A stretch of 62,201 nt of DNA, taken from Spirochaetales bacterium. Its GTDB lineage: Bacteria > Spirochaetota > Spirochaetia > DSM-2461. The notes below the pieces were generated by a model. It did not search any database, was not told where the DNA came from, and saw nothing but the letters and a program-made list of their open reading frames with translations. The first letter of the stretch is position 1. Each line of letters begins with the position of its first letter. Location: contig JAFGXR010000030.1 in assembly GCA_016936555.1 (NCBI GenBank), positions 1-62,201 of the forward strand, given 5' to 3'. Made by a program: the position numbers and the translations under genes. Below are positions 53,592 through 60,955 of the stretch, in pieces.

Positions 53592-54785
53592 TCAGTTCGT
53601 ATAGTGTCTGATCCAGTCTATATACATGTACTGGGGAAAATTCGTTGATTCATCGGGGGCATAGGTGTAATTCCCTCCCACGGCGATATTGAATATGACA
53701 TAGAAATTTTCATGAAATTCCGTCATGAAGTCCGTTGAAATATCTGCTGAATGAGCTGTAATGCCGTCGACTTTCCAGGTAATCGCAGTTGAGTCCCACT
53801 CTATTTCAAAAACATGAAAATCATTGGCATAGATACCGCCGGAGGGATTTCTTAAGGAGTCGGAAGTGTATTTCCACATAGGGGAGCCCACCGACTGGTC
53901 AACCCTTTCGTCGTAATGAATGGCCTGGCCAACCGTGGCATGACCGAAAAATCCGTCAAAGGCATACTGCGATCCCGATTCGAGAATATCTATCTCTCCA
54001 CAGCTGGGCCAGGGGGTATCGCCGCCTGTTTCGCTGATATTGTCACCCAGCATCCAGAAGGCCGGCCAGATGCCTTTGCCGGAAGGGAGCTGGATCCGGG
54101 CTGCAATCTTGCCGTATCTGAAGACTTTACCGGTAGCTTCCGTAGTCCCGCTTCCGCCTCCGGGGTTGGATATGACTCTGGCTGAAGTGAAATCCCCGTA
54201 ACCAAAGGACGATCCGGTATGTTCTGCTTTCAGGATCATATATCCGTCCTGTTCATAGGCTGTAGAGGGCTCTCCGGTGTAGAGCTGCAGTTCGTTGTTG
54301 AATACCTGGGAGGGAGCCTGGCGCGTCCATATGTCTGAATCGAATGTACCGTCATTAAAGTTGTCTTCCCACACAAGAGTCCATCCTGTTCCGGGATTAT
54401 AGGTGTCTGTATTCGCGGCGGGGTAGATGACGGGCCTGGTGAAACGTGCATAAAGAGAGGTATTTTTATCTAAAGTAAATGTATAGGGATTGTCTTCAGA
54501 GATTATCGTGTCTCCGCTGTCCTCCCCGTACCACCCGTCAAAATAGCTTCCGGGAACCGTCGCGATGGCTTTCAGGGTTATTTCCATGCCCTCCTGGTAG
54601 TTCCCTTCCGGTGTTGATTCAAAAGAGTCTATAGAACCTATTCCCGTGCTGTCTGCTGTTATGTCTGTTGTCAGTGTATAAAGTGTTTCTTCCTGTTGGG
54701 GAGTTGTGCCGGAATCACAGCCTATGAAAATCAATAAGACAAAAAGAAAAAAGAAATTATGATATTTTCGTAAGAGAATATGCAT
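53592..54785 (-). CDS. GH16 beta-glucanase lipoprotein with InlB-type repeat
   Basis: About 397 residues from ATG 54785 (AGAGGT upstream). A longer in-frame start at 54833 would run over the -10 box and operator, so I reject it. Lipobox FIG-C (C23). Residues about 36-117 form a divergent InlB B-repeat-like module (GMEITLKAIATVPGSYFDGW, ending LYARF). The GH16 domain (about 125-397) has GIWPAFWMLGDN and GEIDILESG with E264, D266 and E269. It is the first gene of an operon with GH3 and the multi-module GH16, controlled from 54810-54834. Confidence 0.93.
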   Translation of the reverse strand: MHILLRKYHNFFFLFVLLIFIGCDSGTTPQQEETLYTLTTDITADSTGIGSIDSFESTPEGNYQEGMEITLKAIATVPGSYFDGWYGEDSGDTIISEDNPYTFTLDKNTSLYARFTRPVIYPAANTDTYNPGTGWTLVWEDNFNDGTFDSDIWTRQAPSQVFNNELQLYTGEPSTAYEQDGYMILKAEHTGSSFGYGDFTSARVISNPGGGSGTTEATGKVFRYGKIAARIQLPSGKGIWPAFWMLGDNISETGGDTPWPSCGEIDILESGSQYAFDGFFGHATVGQAIHYDERVDQSVGSPMWKYTSDSLRNPSGGIYANDFHVFEIEWDSTAITWKVDGITAHSADISTDFMTEFHENFYVIFNIAVGGNYTYAPDESTNFPQYMYIDWIRHYTN

Positions 54786-54809
54786 TCTGACCTCTGATGT
54801 TTTGCAATT

Positions 54810-54834
54810 ATTATAGTTGGTATATAAAACCAAC
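54810..54834 (-). promoter_or_regulatory. -10 box and GTTG-N11-CAAC operator for the GH16-GH3 operon
   Basis: On the minus strand TATAAT (54815-54810) directly follows a 19-base palindrome, GTTGGTATATAAAACCAAC in plus-strand reading (54816-54834). The operator fills the spacer; the -35 position has no consensus. This suits repression by occlusion or activator-dependent start. Confidence 0.65.
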
Positions 54835-54911
54835 GTATAATGTTTACATAACTCCTTTTAGAAGTCAACAAAAACTTTTTATATGAGGAAAATGGATAAA
54901 AGTAAGGAGGA

Positions 54912-54951
54912 GAAAAAATGAGAGCAGAAGGATAGGTCCCTCTGCTCTCAT
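54912..54951 (-). terminator. terminator after the 54969 GH16 gene
   Basis: On the minus strand ATGAGAGCAGA and its complement TCTGCTCTCAT form an 11 bp stem (54918-54928 with 54941-54951), followed by a T-run at 54918-54913. Confidence 0.82.
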
Positions 54952-54968
54952 ACTGTTTTTTGATTTAC

Positions 54969-56120
54969 TTAATTCGCAGTATAGTATCGGATCCAGTCGA
55001 CAAACATATATTGCGGAAAAATCGCTGTGCCATCAGGAGTGTAGGTGAAATCACTTCCGCCTACGGCGATATTGAATAGAACATAGAAATCCTTATCCCG
55101 GAATTCGCTCAGATTGGCATCGGTTATCGGCTGGGTATGGGTTATCACATCATCTATTTTAAAAACGATCTGAGTCTCGTCCCATTCAATTTCAAATACA
55201 TGAAATTTATCACCCCATATTTCACCGGCAGGGGCTGTTTCGGAATGAACTCTGTAGGCATGGTTCTCTTCTGTGTTATCCAGGGAAGAATCATAATGGA
55301 TGACCTGGCCAGTGGTTGCATGACCGAATGCCCCGTCGTCGGCGTACTTGGATCCCGTTTCGGCGATGTCGATTTCGCCGCAGCCGGGCCATGACTGATT
55401 TCCACCGGTTTCATCAACATTGTCGCCGAGCATCCAGAAGGCAGGCCAGATTCCCTTACCGTAGGGAAGCTGGATGCGCGCGGCAATTTTACCGTATCTG
55501 AATAATTGGCCTGTTGATCCGGAGTCTCCCGGATAATCGCCGCCGGGATTGGAAATAACACGTGCCGAATTGTAATTGCCTGTCCATTCGGCTTTCAGAA
55601 CCAGATAACCGTCTTCTTCAATGGAATTGTTTTCGCTGTCTGTATAGGTCTGCAGTTCGCCGCCTGCCGGTCCCCGCACTTCCCGGCTCCAGACATCCAT
55701 GTTCAGGCTGCCGTCGTTAAACTCATCGGACCAGGCCAGAGTCCATCCGGTAAGATCCGGATCGTAATCATCTGTATTTGTCGCGCGCTTTACAAAAGCG
55801 GCATAAAGAACCATATTGTCACTGATATCGAAGGTGTAGGGATTACTTCCCGATATTTTTTCATTGTTTCTTCCGCCGATCGGTTCAGTATACCATCCTG
55901 CAAAAACGCTTCCGTTGTCGGGAATGGCTTTAGCGGTTACTGAAGAACCGTCTTCATAAACGCCGTCAGCAGTAGAAGCGGTTGTATCGATCGTCCCCGT
56001 CCCCGTGCTCGTCGCCAGATTCAGTTCAAAGCTATAAGGGCCGTTTACGGCGCAACTTACTGAAATCAGGCTTGAAACAGAAAGCATTGCGATGAGAATA
56101 ATTTTCAATTTTTTTTTCAT
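54969..56120 (-). CDS. GH16 beta-glucanase lipoprotein with InlB-type repeat
   Basis: A 383-residue lipoprotein (lipobox SVS-C, C23). An N-terminal InlB-like module (about 30-110; GSSVTAKAIPDNGSVFAGWY, ending LYAAFVKR) precedes the GH16 domain (about 118-383), which has GIWPAFWMLGDN and GEIDIAETG with E249, D251 and E254. It has the same domain order as the 53592 protein, and the two are probably paralogues. It is a single-gene unit with its own promoter/operator (56232-56262), a structured leader (56147-56217) and a terminator. Confidence 0.93.
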   Translation of the reverse strand: MKKKLKIILIAMLSVSSLISVSCAVNGPYSFELNLATSTGTGTIDTTASTADGVYEDGSSVTAKAIPDNGSVFAGWYTEPIGGRNNEKISGSNPYTFDISDNMVLYAAFVKRATNTDDYDPDLTGWTLAWSDEFNDGSLNMDVWSREVRGPAGGELQTYTDSENNSIEEDGYLVLKAEWTGNYNSARVISNPGGDYPGDSGSTGQLFRYGKIAARIQLPYGKGIWPAFWMLGDNVDETGGNQSWPGCGEIDIAETGSKYADDGAFGHATTGQVIHYDSSLDNTEENHAYRVHSETAPAGEIWGDKFHVFEIEWDETQIVFKIDDVITHTQPITDANLSEFRDKDFYVLFNIAVGGSDFTYTPDGTAIFPQYMFVDWIRYYTAN

Positions 56121-56146
56121 TTTACTTTACTCCGTGCCCGTAGTGT

Positions 56147-56217
56147 TGAACAGTTTTCCTGTTGGTGGTTATTCCTGATTCCTGTGAACACTGCTTGATA
56201 ATCAGGAAAACTGTTCA
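56147..56217 (-). promoter_or_regulatory. 15 bp inverted repeat in the leader of the 54969 GH16 gene
   Basis: TGAACAGTTTTCCTG (56147-56161) and CAGGAAAACTGTTCA (56203-56217) are perfect complements separated by 41 bases. The right arm, extended to AATCAGGAA, can instead pair with TTCCTGATT inside the loop, so two exclusive structures are possible. It lies wholly within the predicted 5' leader. It could be an attenuator, or a small mobile-repeat remnant, since GACTGTGTGA follows at once. Confidence 0.45.
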
Positions 56218-56231
56218 CGACTGTGTGAGTT

Positions 56232-56262
56232 ATTTTAGTTATGGTTGTTTGGTTCTGTCAAC
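56232..56262 (-). promoter_or_regulatory. promoter with GTTG-N11-CAAC operator for the 54969 GH16 gene
   Basis: On the minus strand TTGACA (56261-56256), 18 bases, then TAAAAT (56237-56232). GTTGACAGAACCAAACAAC (56262-56244) covers the -35 box and spacer exactly as at the 42788 gene, and 17 of 19 positions agree. Confidence 0.6.
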
Positions 56263-56463
56263 TTAGAAATGGTGAATATATATATCGAAATCATCAAAAA
56301 TCCCCCCGGATCGTGTAAAAATCTCCTTGTTTTTAAGAAACCGGAAGAAAAAGAAAATCTAATTATTGGAAGAATCAATTATATACAGCTTTTAATTCTC
56401 CATGTTATATTCTTTTGTAAAATTGCCGGGTGATTTCCGCCGGACCAGGTCGGAGTAAGTGCA
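56263..56463. other. A+T-rich divergent gap before the carbamoylation cassette
   Basis: A 62-codon frame from about 56245 has a non-protein-like composition and overlaps the divergent promoter, so I do not call it. The cassette promoter is presumably here, but no clear -35/-10 pair stands out. GGAG at about 56452 is the ribosome site for the GTG start at 56464. Confidence 0.4.
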
Positions 56464-58272
56464 GTGGGAAGAATATCAAAAAAGAAAAAAGCGGTTTTCT
56501 ACATTATTTTTATACTCTTTATTGTGCTCTTTTTTGCCGGTCTGGAAGGTCTCCTGAGGTTATTTCATTCCGGTCACGATTATTCACCCTTTGTCATTAA
56601 AGAAAGCATACCCGGATATTACATTGATAATCAGCAGTTTGTAGCGAAATATCACAACCCGGGTAAAGCGGTCAGTTCCACGGCAAAAAACTTTTTTCCT
56701 TCAATCGATACGGAAGAGACTCTCCGCGGCTTTGTCATCGGGGGGTCAACCGCCCAGGGGTATCCCTATCCCTCGAACCAGTCGTTCAGCAAGATTCTGG
56801 AGACCGCACTCGAGGCTTCGGGACATTTTCGCGATGTCTCGGTCGTCAATTTGGGTTTCAGTGCCATGAGCAGTTTTTATGTGAAAGATGCCGTTGGCAA
56901 AATAATGGACTACGATCCCGATTTCATAGTTTTATACACGGGACACAATGAACTGTACGGAACAATCGGAGCGACCACGGGAAAGGGGTATTTCGCGAAA
57001 AACCTCTATCTCGCTCTGAAAGAAATCAGGCTGTTCCAATTTTTCTTTGATCTTCTTGCCGCTGAGGAAGACCGGGGAACAGGGAACGTCAATCTTATGG
57101 CGCAGCAATTCCATGATAATCAGATTTCTATCGATTCGGAATTAAACGGATATGCCCGGGAGTACTACAGAAGAAATATCAAGGCGGTCATAGATAGGAC
57201 TTCCCGCCGGGATATACCCTTGTTCATTGTTGAACCTGTCAGCAATCTTATTGATATGCCTCCTTTTCTTTCTTCCGGTGACAGTGCTGATAAAAGCCTG
57301 TATCAGGAACTGAAGAACAGCTACGAAGATGCCGACTCTCCAAACCTGGAACAGCTTTTCGATAGCAAAACCCGGGAGATCTCTGATAGCGGCAGCGCGC
57401 TGGTCGCCTATATGGCCGGGTTGATAAAAATGAAACTGGGCCGCGATGATTATCTGGAAAGCTTGATAGCGGCTAAAGATCTTGATTCAGCTCCCTTCCG
57501 CGCCAGAAGTTCATTAATCCGGGAATTATCCGTTCTCGGGAGTCTTTCCGAAAGGAATGTTCATTACATTCCCCTGTCGGAAATCCTCGAACAGAATTAC
57601 GGGCCTGCTATATTCAGCAACAGGATTTTCATCGATCATCTCCATTTCAATATGGAGGGGCAGAAAATTCTCGGACGGATTCTGGCCGAACAGGTCGGCG
57701 GAGTTTTCTCTTTCTCAAGGGAAGAACTTGGCAGAATGACAGAATTTCTCGAAAATGATGAAAAACTGCGCGATGAGCTGCATTTTACGGATTTTTCAGA
57801 AGTGTTTCCCTACTGGTCCGTTTCTTCCATCATCATGAGCCCTCCCTATTCTGAAATGGAATTGAAATATATTTTCCCCTCAATAGCGGAGCTCTTTCCC
57901 CGTAACGATCTGGCCGGCAATGGGGAATTACAGCGGAAAATGTTTTCAAGTGTCAGAAATACCAATGATATCATATTGTTTATATACAATTATTATTTTG
58001 AAAATGACTTTGAACAATGTCTGCCTTTCATTAACAGTCTTATCTTCAAATATCCCGGGAACCCTGCCGGTTATGTCTTTCTGGGAGATTATTTTTCACT
58101 TTTCGAGAGAACTGAAAGGACTGTTAATACAGTTATCAGCAGTTACTTCAAAGCCCTCTATCTTTCCGATTTTGATGAAAATACCTATATGAAACTGAAG
58201 AAGTATCTTCTGGAAAATGATGAAACAGAGATACTGGACCGGCTGAATTATGAATACGAAAAACATTTGTGA
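56464..58272 (+). CDS. membrane-anchored SGNH/GDSL-type hydrolase or acyl-esterase
   Basis: A 602-residue protein with GTG start (GGAG upstream). One N-terminal membrane anchor (about 10-30) puts the rest outside the inner membrane. The SGNH set is present: block I VIGGSTAQG with S95, the oxyanion Gly in NLGFSAMS (about 131), block III as GHNE (160-163) where N162 is the conserved Asn, and the D391-H-L-H394 catalytic pair. The C-terminal 170 residues are helical and TPR-like. Relatives remove or transfer acyl groups on polysaccharides. It leads a four-gene cassette with a carbamoyltransferase. Confidence 0.8.
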   Translation: MGRISKKKKAVFYIIFILFIVLFFAGLEGLLRLFHSGHDYSPFVIKESIPGYYIDNQQFVAKYHNPGKAVSSTAKNFFPSIDTEETLRGFVIGGSTAQGYPYPSNQSFSKILETALEASGHFRDVSVVNLGFSAMSSFYVKDAVGKIMDYDPDFIVLYTGHNELYGTIGATTGKGYFAKNLYLALKEIRLFQFFFDLLAAEEDRGTGNVNLMAQQFHDNQISIDSELNGYAREYYRRNIKAVIDRTSRRDIPLFIVEPVSNLIDMPPFLSSGDSADKSLYQELKNSYEDADSPNLEQLFDSKTREISDSGSALVAYMAGLIKMKLGRDDYLESLIAAKDLDSAPFRARSSLIRELSVLGSLSERNVHYIPLSEILEQNYGPAIFSNRIFIDHLHFNMEGQKILGRILAEQVGGVFSFSREELGRMTEFLENDEKLRDELHFTDFSEVFPYWSVSSIIMSPPYSEMELKYIFPSIAELFPRNDLAGNGELQRKMFSSVRNTNDIILFIYNYYFENDFEQCLPFINSLIFKYPGNPAGYVFLGDYFSLFERTERTVNTVISSYFKALYLSDFDENTYMKLKKYLLENDETEILDRLNYEYEKHL

Positions 58273-58279
58273 GGTTTAA

Positions 58280-58438
58280 ATGTCAAAAATCAAGTTAGTC
58301 CGGGAGTTTCTGGAGTTTTTAAGATCGAGTAAGAAAATCTGGTTGATTCCCATCCTTGTTCTGTTTTTACTCTTCTCTCTGGTTATTCTTGTTTCCCAAT
58401 CCCAGGCCGTCGCGCCCTTTATTTACTCATTGTTTTAA
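58280..58438 (+). CDS. DUF5989-type single-pass membrane microprotein
   Basis: A 52-residue protein beginning MSKIKLVREFLEFLRSSKKI, with one membrane helix (about 20-40) and a short tail ending FIYSLF. GAGG lies before the ATG. This pattern (charged LxEFxxFLxxxKKxW head plus one helix) matches the DUF5989 family, which is repeatedly found beside NodU-type carbamoyltransferases and SxtJ proteins. It lies 8 bases from its neighbours on either side. Its role is unknown; a membrane adaptor for the carbamoyltransferase is a reasonable guess. Confidence 0.8.
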   Translation: MSKIKLVREFLEFLRSSKKIWLIPILVLFLLFSLVILVSQSQAVAPFIYSLF

Positions 58439-58446
58439 GGCTCTGA

Positions 58447-60267
58447 ATGGATACGGTATATATTCTGGGAATATCAGCCTATTATCACGACTCGGCTGCC
58501 TGCCTTTTAAAGAACGGCGAGATTTCTGCTGCTGCGCAGGAAGAGCGTTTTTCCCGGCGGAAAGGTGATTCACGATTTCCTCTGGAGGCTGTAAAATACT
58601 GCCTTGAAGAGGCATCCATTTCCATTGAAGATGTCGATCATATCGTTTTTTATGACAAACCGATCCTGAAATTCGACAGAATTCTGGCTTCCTATATTCA
58701 CAGGGCGCCCTTGGGCGTTCGCTCCTTTGTAAAATCAATACCCCTGTGGCTGAAGTCTAAATTGTGGGTCGAAGCAAATGTGCAGAAAGCCCTGGGAACA
58801 AAGAAAGATATTCTCTTTGCGGAGCACCATCAGTCTCACAGCGCCAGTGCTTTTTATCCTTCGCCCTTCGATGAGGCTGTCATAGTGACGGTTGACGGTG
58901 TAGGGGAATGGGCGACAACCACAATCGGGGTGGGAAGCGGGAACAGACTGGACCTTTTGAAAAAAATTGATTTTCCCCATTCTCTCGGTCTGCTCTATTC
59001 GGCGTTTACCTATTATTGCGGCTTCAGGGTTAATTCCGGCGAGTACAAACTTATGGGACTGGCTCCTTATGGAAATCCTGTTTATCTCGATCTGATAAAA
59101 AAAGAATTGATCGATATTGCCGATGACGGTTCCTACCGTCTGAATATGAAGTATTTCGATTACGTCGCCGGTCTGAAGATGATCAACAGAAAGTTTGAAA
59201 AGCTATTCGGAAGACAGGCTCTGGGAGCCGAAGATGAACCGGACCGGTTTTTCATGGATATCGCCGCATCCATTCAGGCTCTGTTTAATGAAATTCTTTT
59301 GAAAATTGTCGTATATGCCAAGAATATTTCAGGGAAGAAGAATCTCTGTCTGGCCGGAGGAGTCGCTCTTAACTGTGTCGCCAACGGCGAAATTTTCAGA
59401 GAGGCCGGATTCTCGGAGATTTGGATACAACCGGCTGCGGGTGATGCCGGAGGGGCTCCGGGAGCGGCTTTCTACACTCATTATTCCTATCTCGGCAATC
59501 CCAGAGCTGTCAATGAGAAAAGCGACAGCCAAAAGGGCTCTTTTCTGGGACCTGAATACGGCGAAGAGAGTATCCGTAACGTTCTGGACCGGTATGATGC
59601 CGTCTACAGGAAATATGAAGATAATGATCTTTTTGAGTTTATTGCGGATATGATCGACAATCAGAAGGCGGTCGGCTTTTTTCAGGGGAGAAGCGAGTTC
59701 GGTCCCAGAGCCCTCGGCAGCCGTTCCATTCTGGGCGATCCCAGAAGCCCCGATATGCAGCGGAATCTCAACCTGAAAATCAAGTTCAGAGAGTCTTTCA
59801 GGCCCTTTGCTCCTTCTATCCTCGAGGAGTATTCCGGTGAGTATTTCGATGAGCCGTTGAGTTCTCCCTATATGCTTTTTACAAGCTTTGTCAGTGAGAA
59901 AAGACGGTTCCCTGTTTCCTCCGGGGAAAAGACGTTCAAAGAACTCCTGGCAGAAAAGAGATCTGAAATTCCGGCCGTCACCCATGTGGATAATTCGGCC
60001 AGGCTTCAAACCGTTTCAAAAGAGACGAATCCCCGGTACCACAGGCTTCTGGAAGTGTTTTATGAGAAAACAGGCTGTCCTTTGCTGATTAACACATCAT
60101 TCAATGTGAGAGGCGAACCGATTGTCAATTCTCCCCGTGATGCCTACAGTTGTTTCATGGGCTCAAATATCGATGTTCTGGTTATTGAAAACTTTGTGCT
60201 GCTCAAGGAAGATCAGCCGCCGTTCAGGGAGAGGGATACATGGCAGAAAACTCTGGTTCGCGACTGA
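58447..60267 (+). CDS. NodU/CmcH-family carbamoyltransferase
   Basis: A 606-residue enzyme that transfers the carbamoyl group of carbamoyl phosphate to a hydroxyl, through a carbamoyladenylate. The N-terminal actin-like domain has YYHDSAACLL (H14), EHHQSHSASAFYPSPFD (H127, H128, H131) and VTVDGVGEW. The C-terminal YrdC-like domain has GRSEFGPRALGSRSILGDPR and LLINTSFNVRGEPIV. All the expected blocks are present. Family members carbamoylate Nod factors, cephamycin, novobiocin, saxitoxin and some glycans. Here the acceptor is unknown. It overlaps the next gene by 28 bases. Confidence 0.93.
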   Translation: MDTVYILGISAYYHDSAACLLKNGEISAAAQEERFSRRKGDSRFPLEAVKYCLEEASISIEDVDHIVFYDKPILKFDRILASYIHRAPLGVRSFVKSIPLWLKSKLWVEANVQKALGTKKDILFAEHHQSHSASAFYPSPFDEAVIVTVDGVGEWATTTIGVGSGNRLDLLKKIDFPHSLGLLYSAFTYYCGFRVNSGEYKLMGLAPYGNPVYLDLIKKELIDIADDGSYRLNMKYFDYVAGLKMINRKFEKLFGRQALGAEDEPDRFFMDIAASIQALFNEILLKIVVYAKNISGKKNLCLAGGVALNCVANGEIFREAGFSEIWIQPAAGDAGGAPGAAFYTHYSYLGNPRAVNEKSDSQKGSFLGPEYGEESIRNVLDRYDAVYRKYEDNDLFEFIADMIDNQKAVGFFQGRSEFGPRALGSRSILGDPRSPDMQRNLNLKIKFRESFRPFAPSILEEYSGEYFDEPLSSPYMLFTSFVSEKRRFPVSSGEKTFKELLAEKRSEIPAVTHVDNSARLQTVSKETNPRYHRLLEVFYEKTGCPLLINTSFNVRGEPIVNSPRDAYSCFMGSNIDVLVIENFVLLKEDQPPFRERDTWQKTLVRD

Positions 60268-60647
60268 GATTGAAGGAGCTGAAGAGTTTCGGCTATTCCT
60301 TCGGCTCGGGCATGGCAATTCTGACGGGGCTCGGGCTGATTAAAGGGTTTCATCCCGCTCTTATAACGTCGGCCTCCCTTCTCTCGGTTTTCCACTTAAT
60401 CGGAGCTCTGGCTTTTCCGGGAGCCCTTGGCGTAACACACAAGCTGATAACATTTTCGGGCAGAATTGTCTCAATTATATTAACGTCTGTTTTTTTTACA
60501 GTTTTCTACTACGCGCTGTTCACACCTTTCGCTCTGATTTATAAATTGACCGGAAAAGATGTCATTGGAAGACAGAGCAGAGTTCCCCGGTGGATGGATG
60601 TACCGCCAGGTGATAATGACCCATCGAGAATAGAGAAGCAGTATTAG
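60240..60647 (+). CDS. SxtJ-family small membrane protein
   Basis: A 135-residue protein with three membrane segments (about 20-37, 43-62 and 72-100) and a basic/proline-rich cytosolic tail (GRQSRVPRWMDVPPGD). The length, the FGYSFGSGMAIL opening and the tail R-x-S-x-W-x-x-R/P pattern match SxtJ proteins, first named from saxitoxin clusters and common beside carbamoyltransferases. The start lies 28 bases inside the end of the carbamoyltransferase gene, so the two are coupled. Function is not established; it may bring the transferase to the membrane. Confidence 0.8.
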   Translation: MAENSGSRLRLKELKSFGYSFGSGMAILTGLGLIKGFHPALITSASLLSVFHLIGALAFPGALGVTHKLITFSGRIVSIILTSVFFTVFYYALFTPFALIYKLTGKDVIGRQSRVPRWMDVPPGDNDPSRIEKQY

Positions 60648-60663
60648 TTTTCTTTTTATGTAG

Positions 60664-60678
60664 GTTGGAAAGACCAAC
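60664..60678. repeat. short GTTGG/CCAAC inverted repeat
   Basis: GTTGGAAAGACCAAC lies 17 bases after the SxtJ gene. Its arms equal the half-sites of the nearby operators, but its centre is four bases shorter, so it is not the same site. It could be a relic or a weak hairpin. Confidence 0.35.
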
Positions 60679-60822
60679 AAAATAGTCCCGGGTAATCTCA
60701 ATATAAAATATCTCGATTTATTCGATCTTTCCGGAGATCAGACCTCATTTGTATCGGTTTGTCTACAGGGGATTCATATTTCAAGCTGGAAATAATTTTG
60801 GGGAGAGTCGGAAATATATTTG

Positions 60823-60871
60823 TTGACAGTTCAAAACTCCTGAGTTTAATATGTTGGTAGATGAGACCAAC
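60823..60871 (+). promoter_or_regulatory. promoter and GTTG-N11-CAAC operator for the 60956 lipoprotein
   Basis: TTGACA (60823-60828), 17-18 bases, then TTAATA/TAATAT (60846-60852), directly followed by GTTGGTAGATGAGACCAAC (60853-60871). The operator covers the expected start point of transcription, as at the importer operon. The remaining 60648-60955 gap shows no other gene. Confidence 0.68.
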
Positions 60872-60955
60872 TAAAAGATCTGATATATCTGCTCTTCTTG
60901 ATAATTTCATCTAAATACGAAGTTTTTACAAAAGTTAGGAGTAAGGAGAAACTAA

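Noticed and set aside
54786-54833. 16-codon N-terminal extension of the 53592 GH16 gene
   Set aside because: It would cover the -10 box and operator and precede the real signal peptide; ATG 54785 has a ribosome site.
56245-56433. 62-codon ORF divergent from the GH16 gene at 54969
   Set aside because: It overlaps the -35/operator, lacks a ribosome site and has A+T-driven composition.
60664-60678. GTTGGAAAGACCAAC as a sixth operator
   Set aside because: The half-sites match but the spacing is four bases short, putting the halves on a different helical face; listed only as a repeat.
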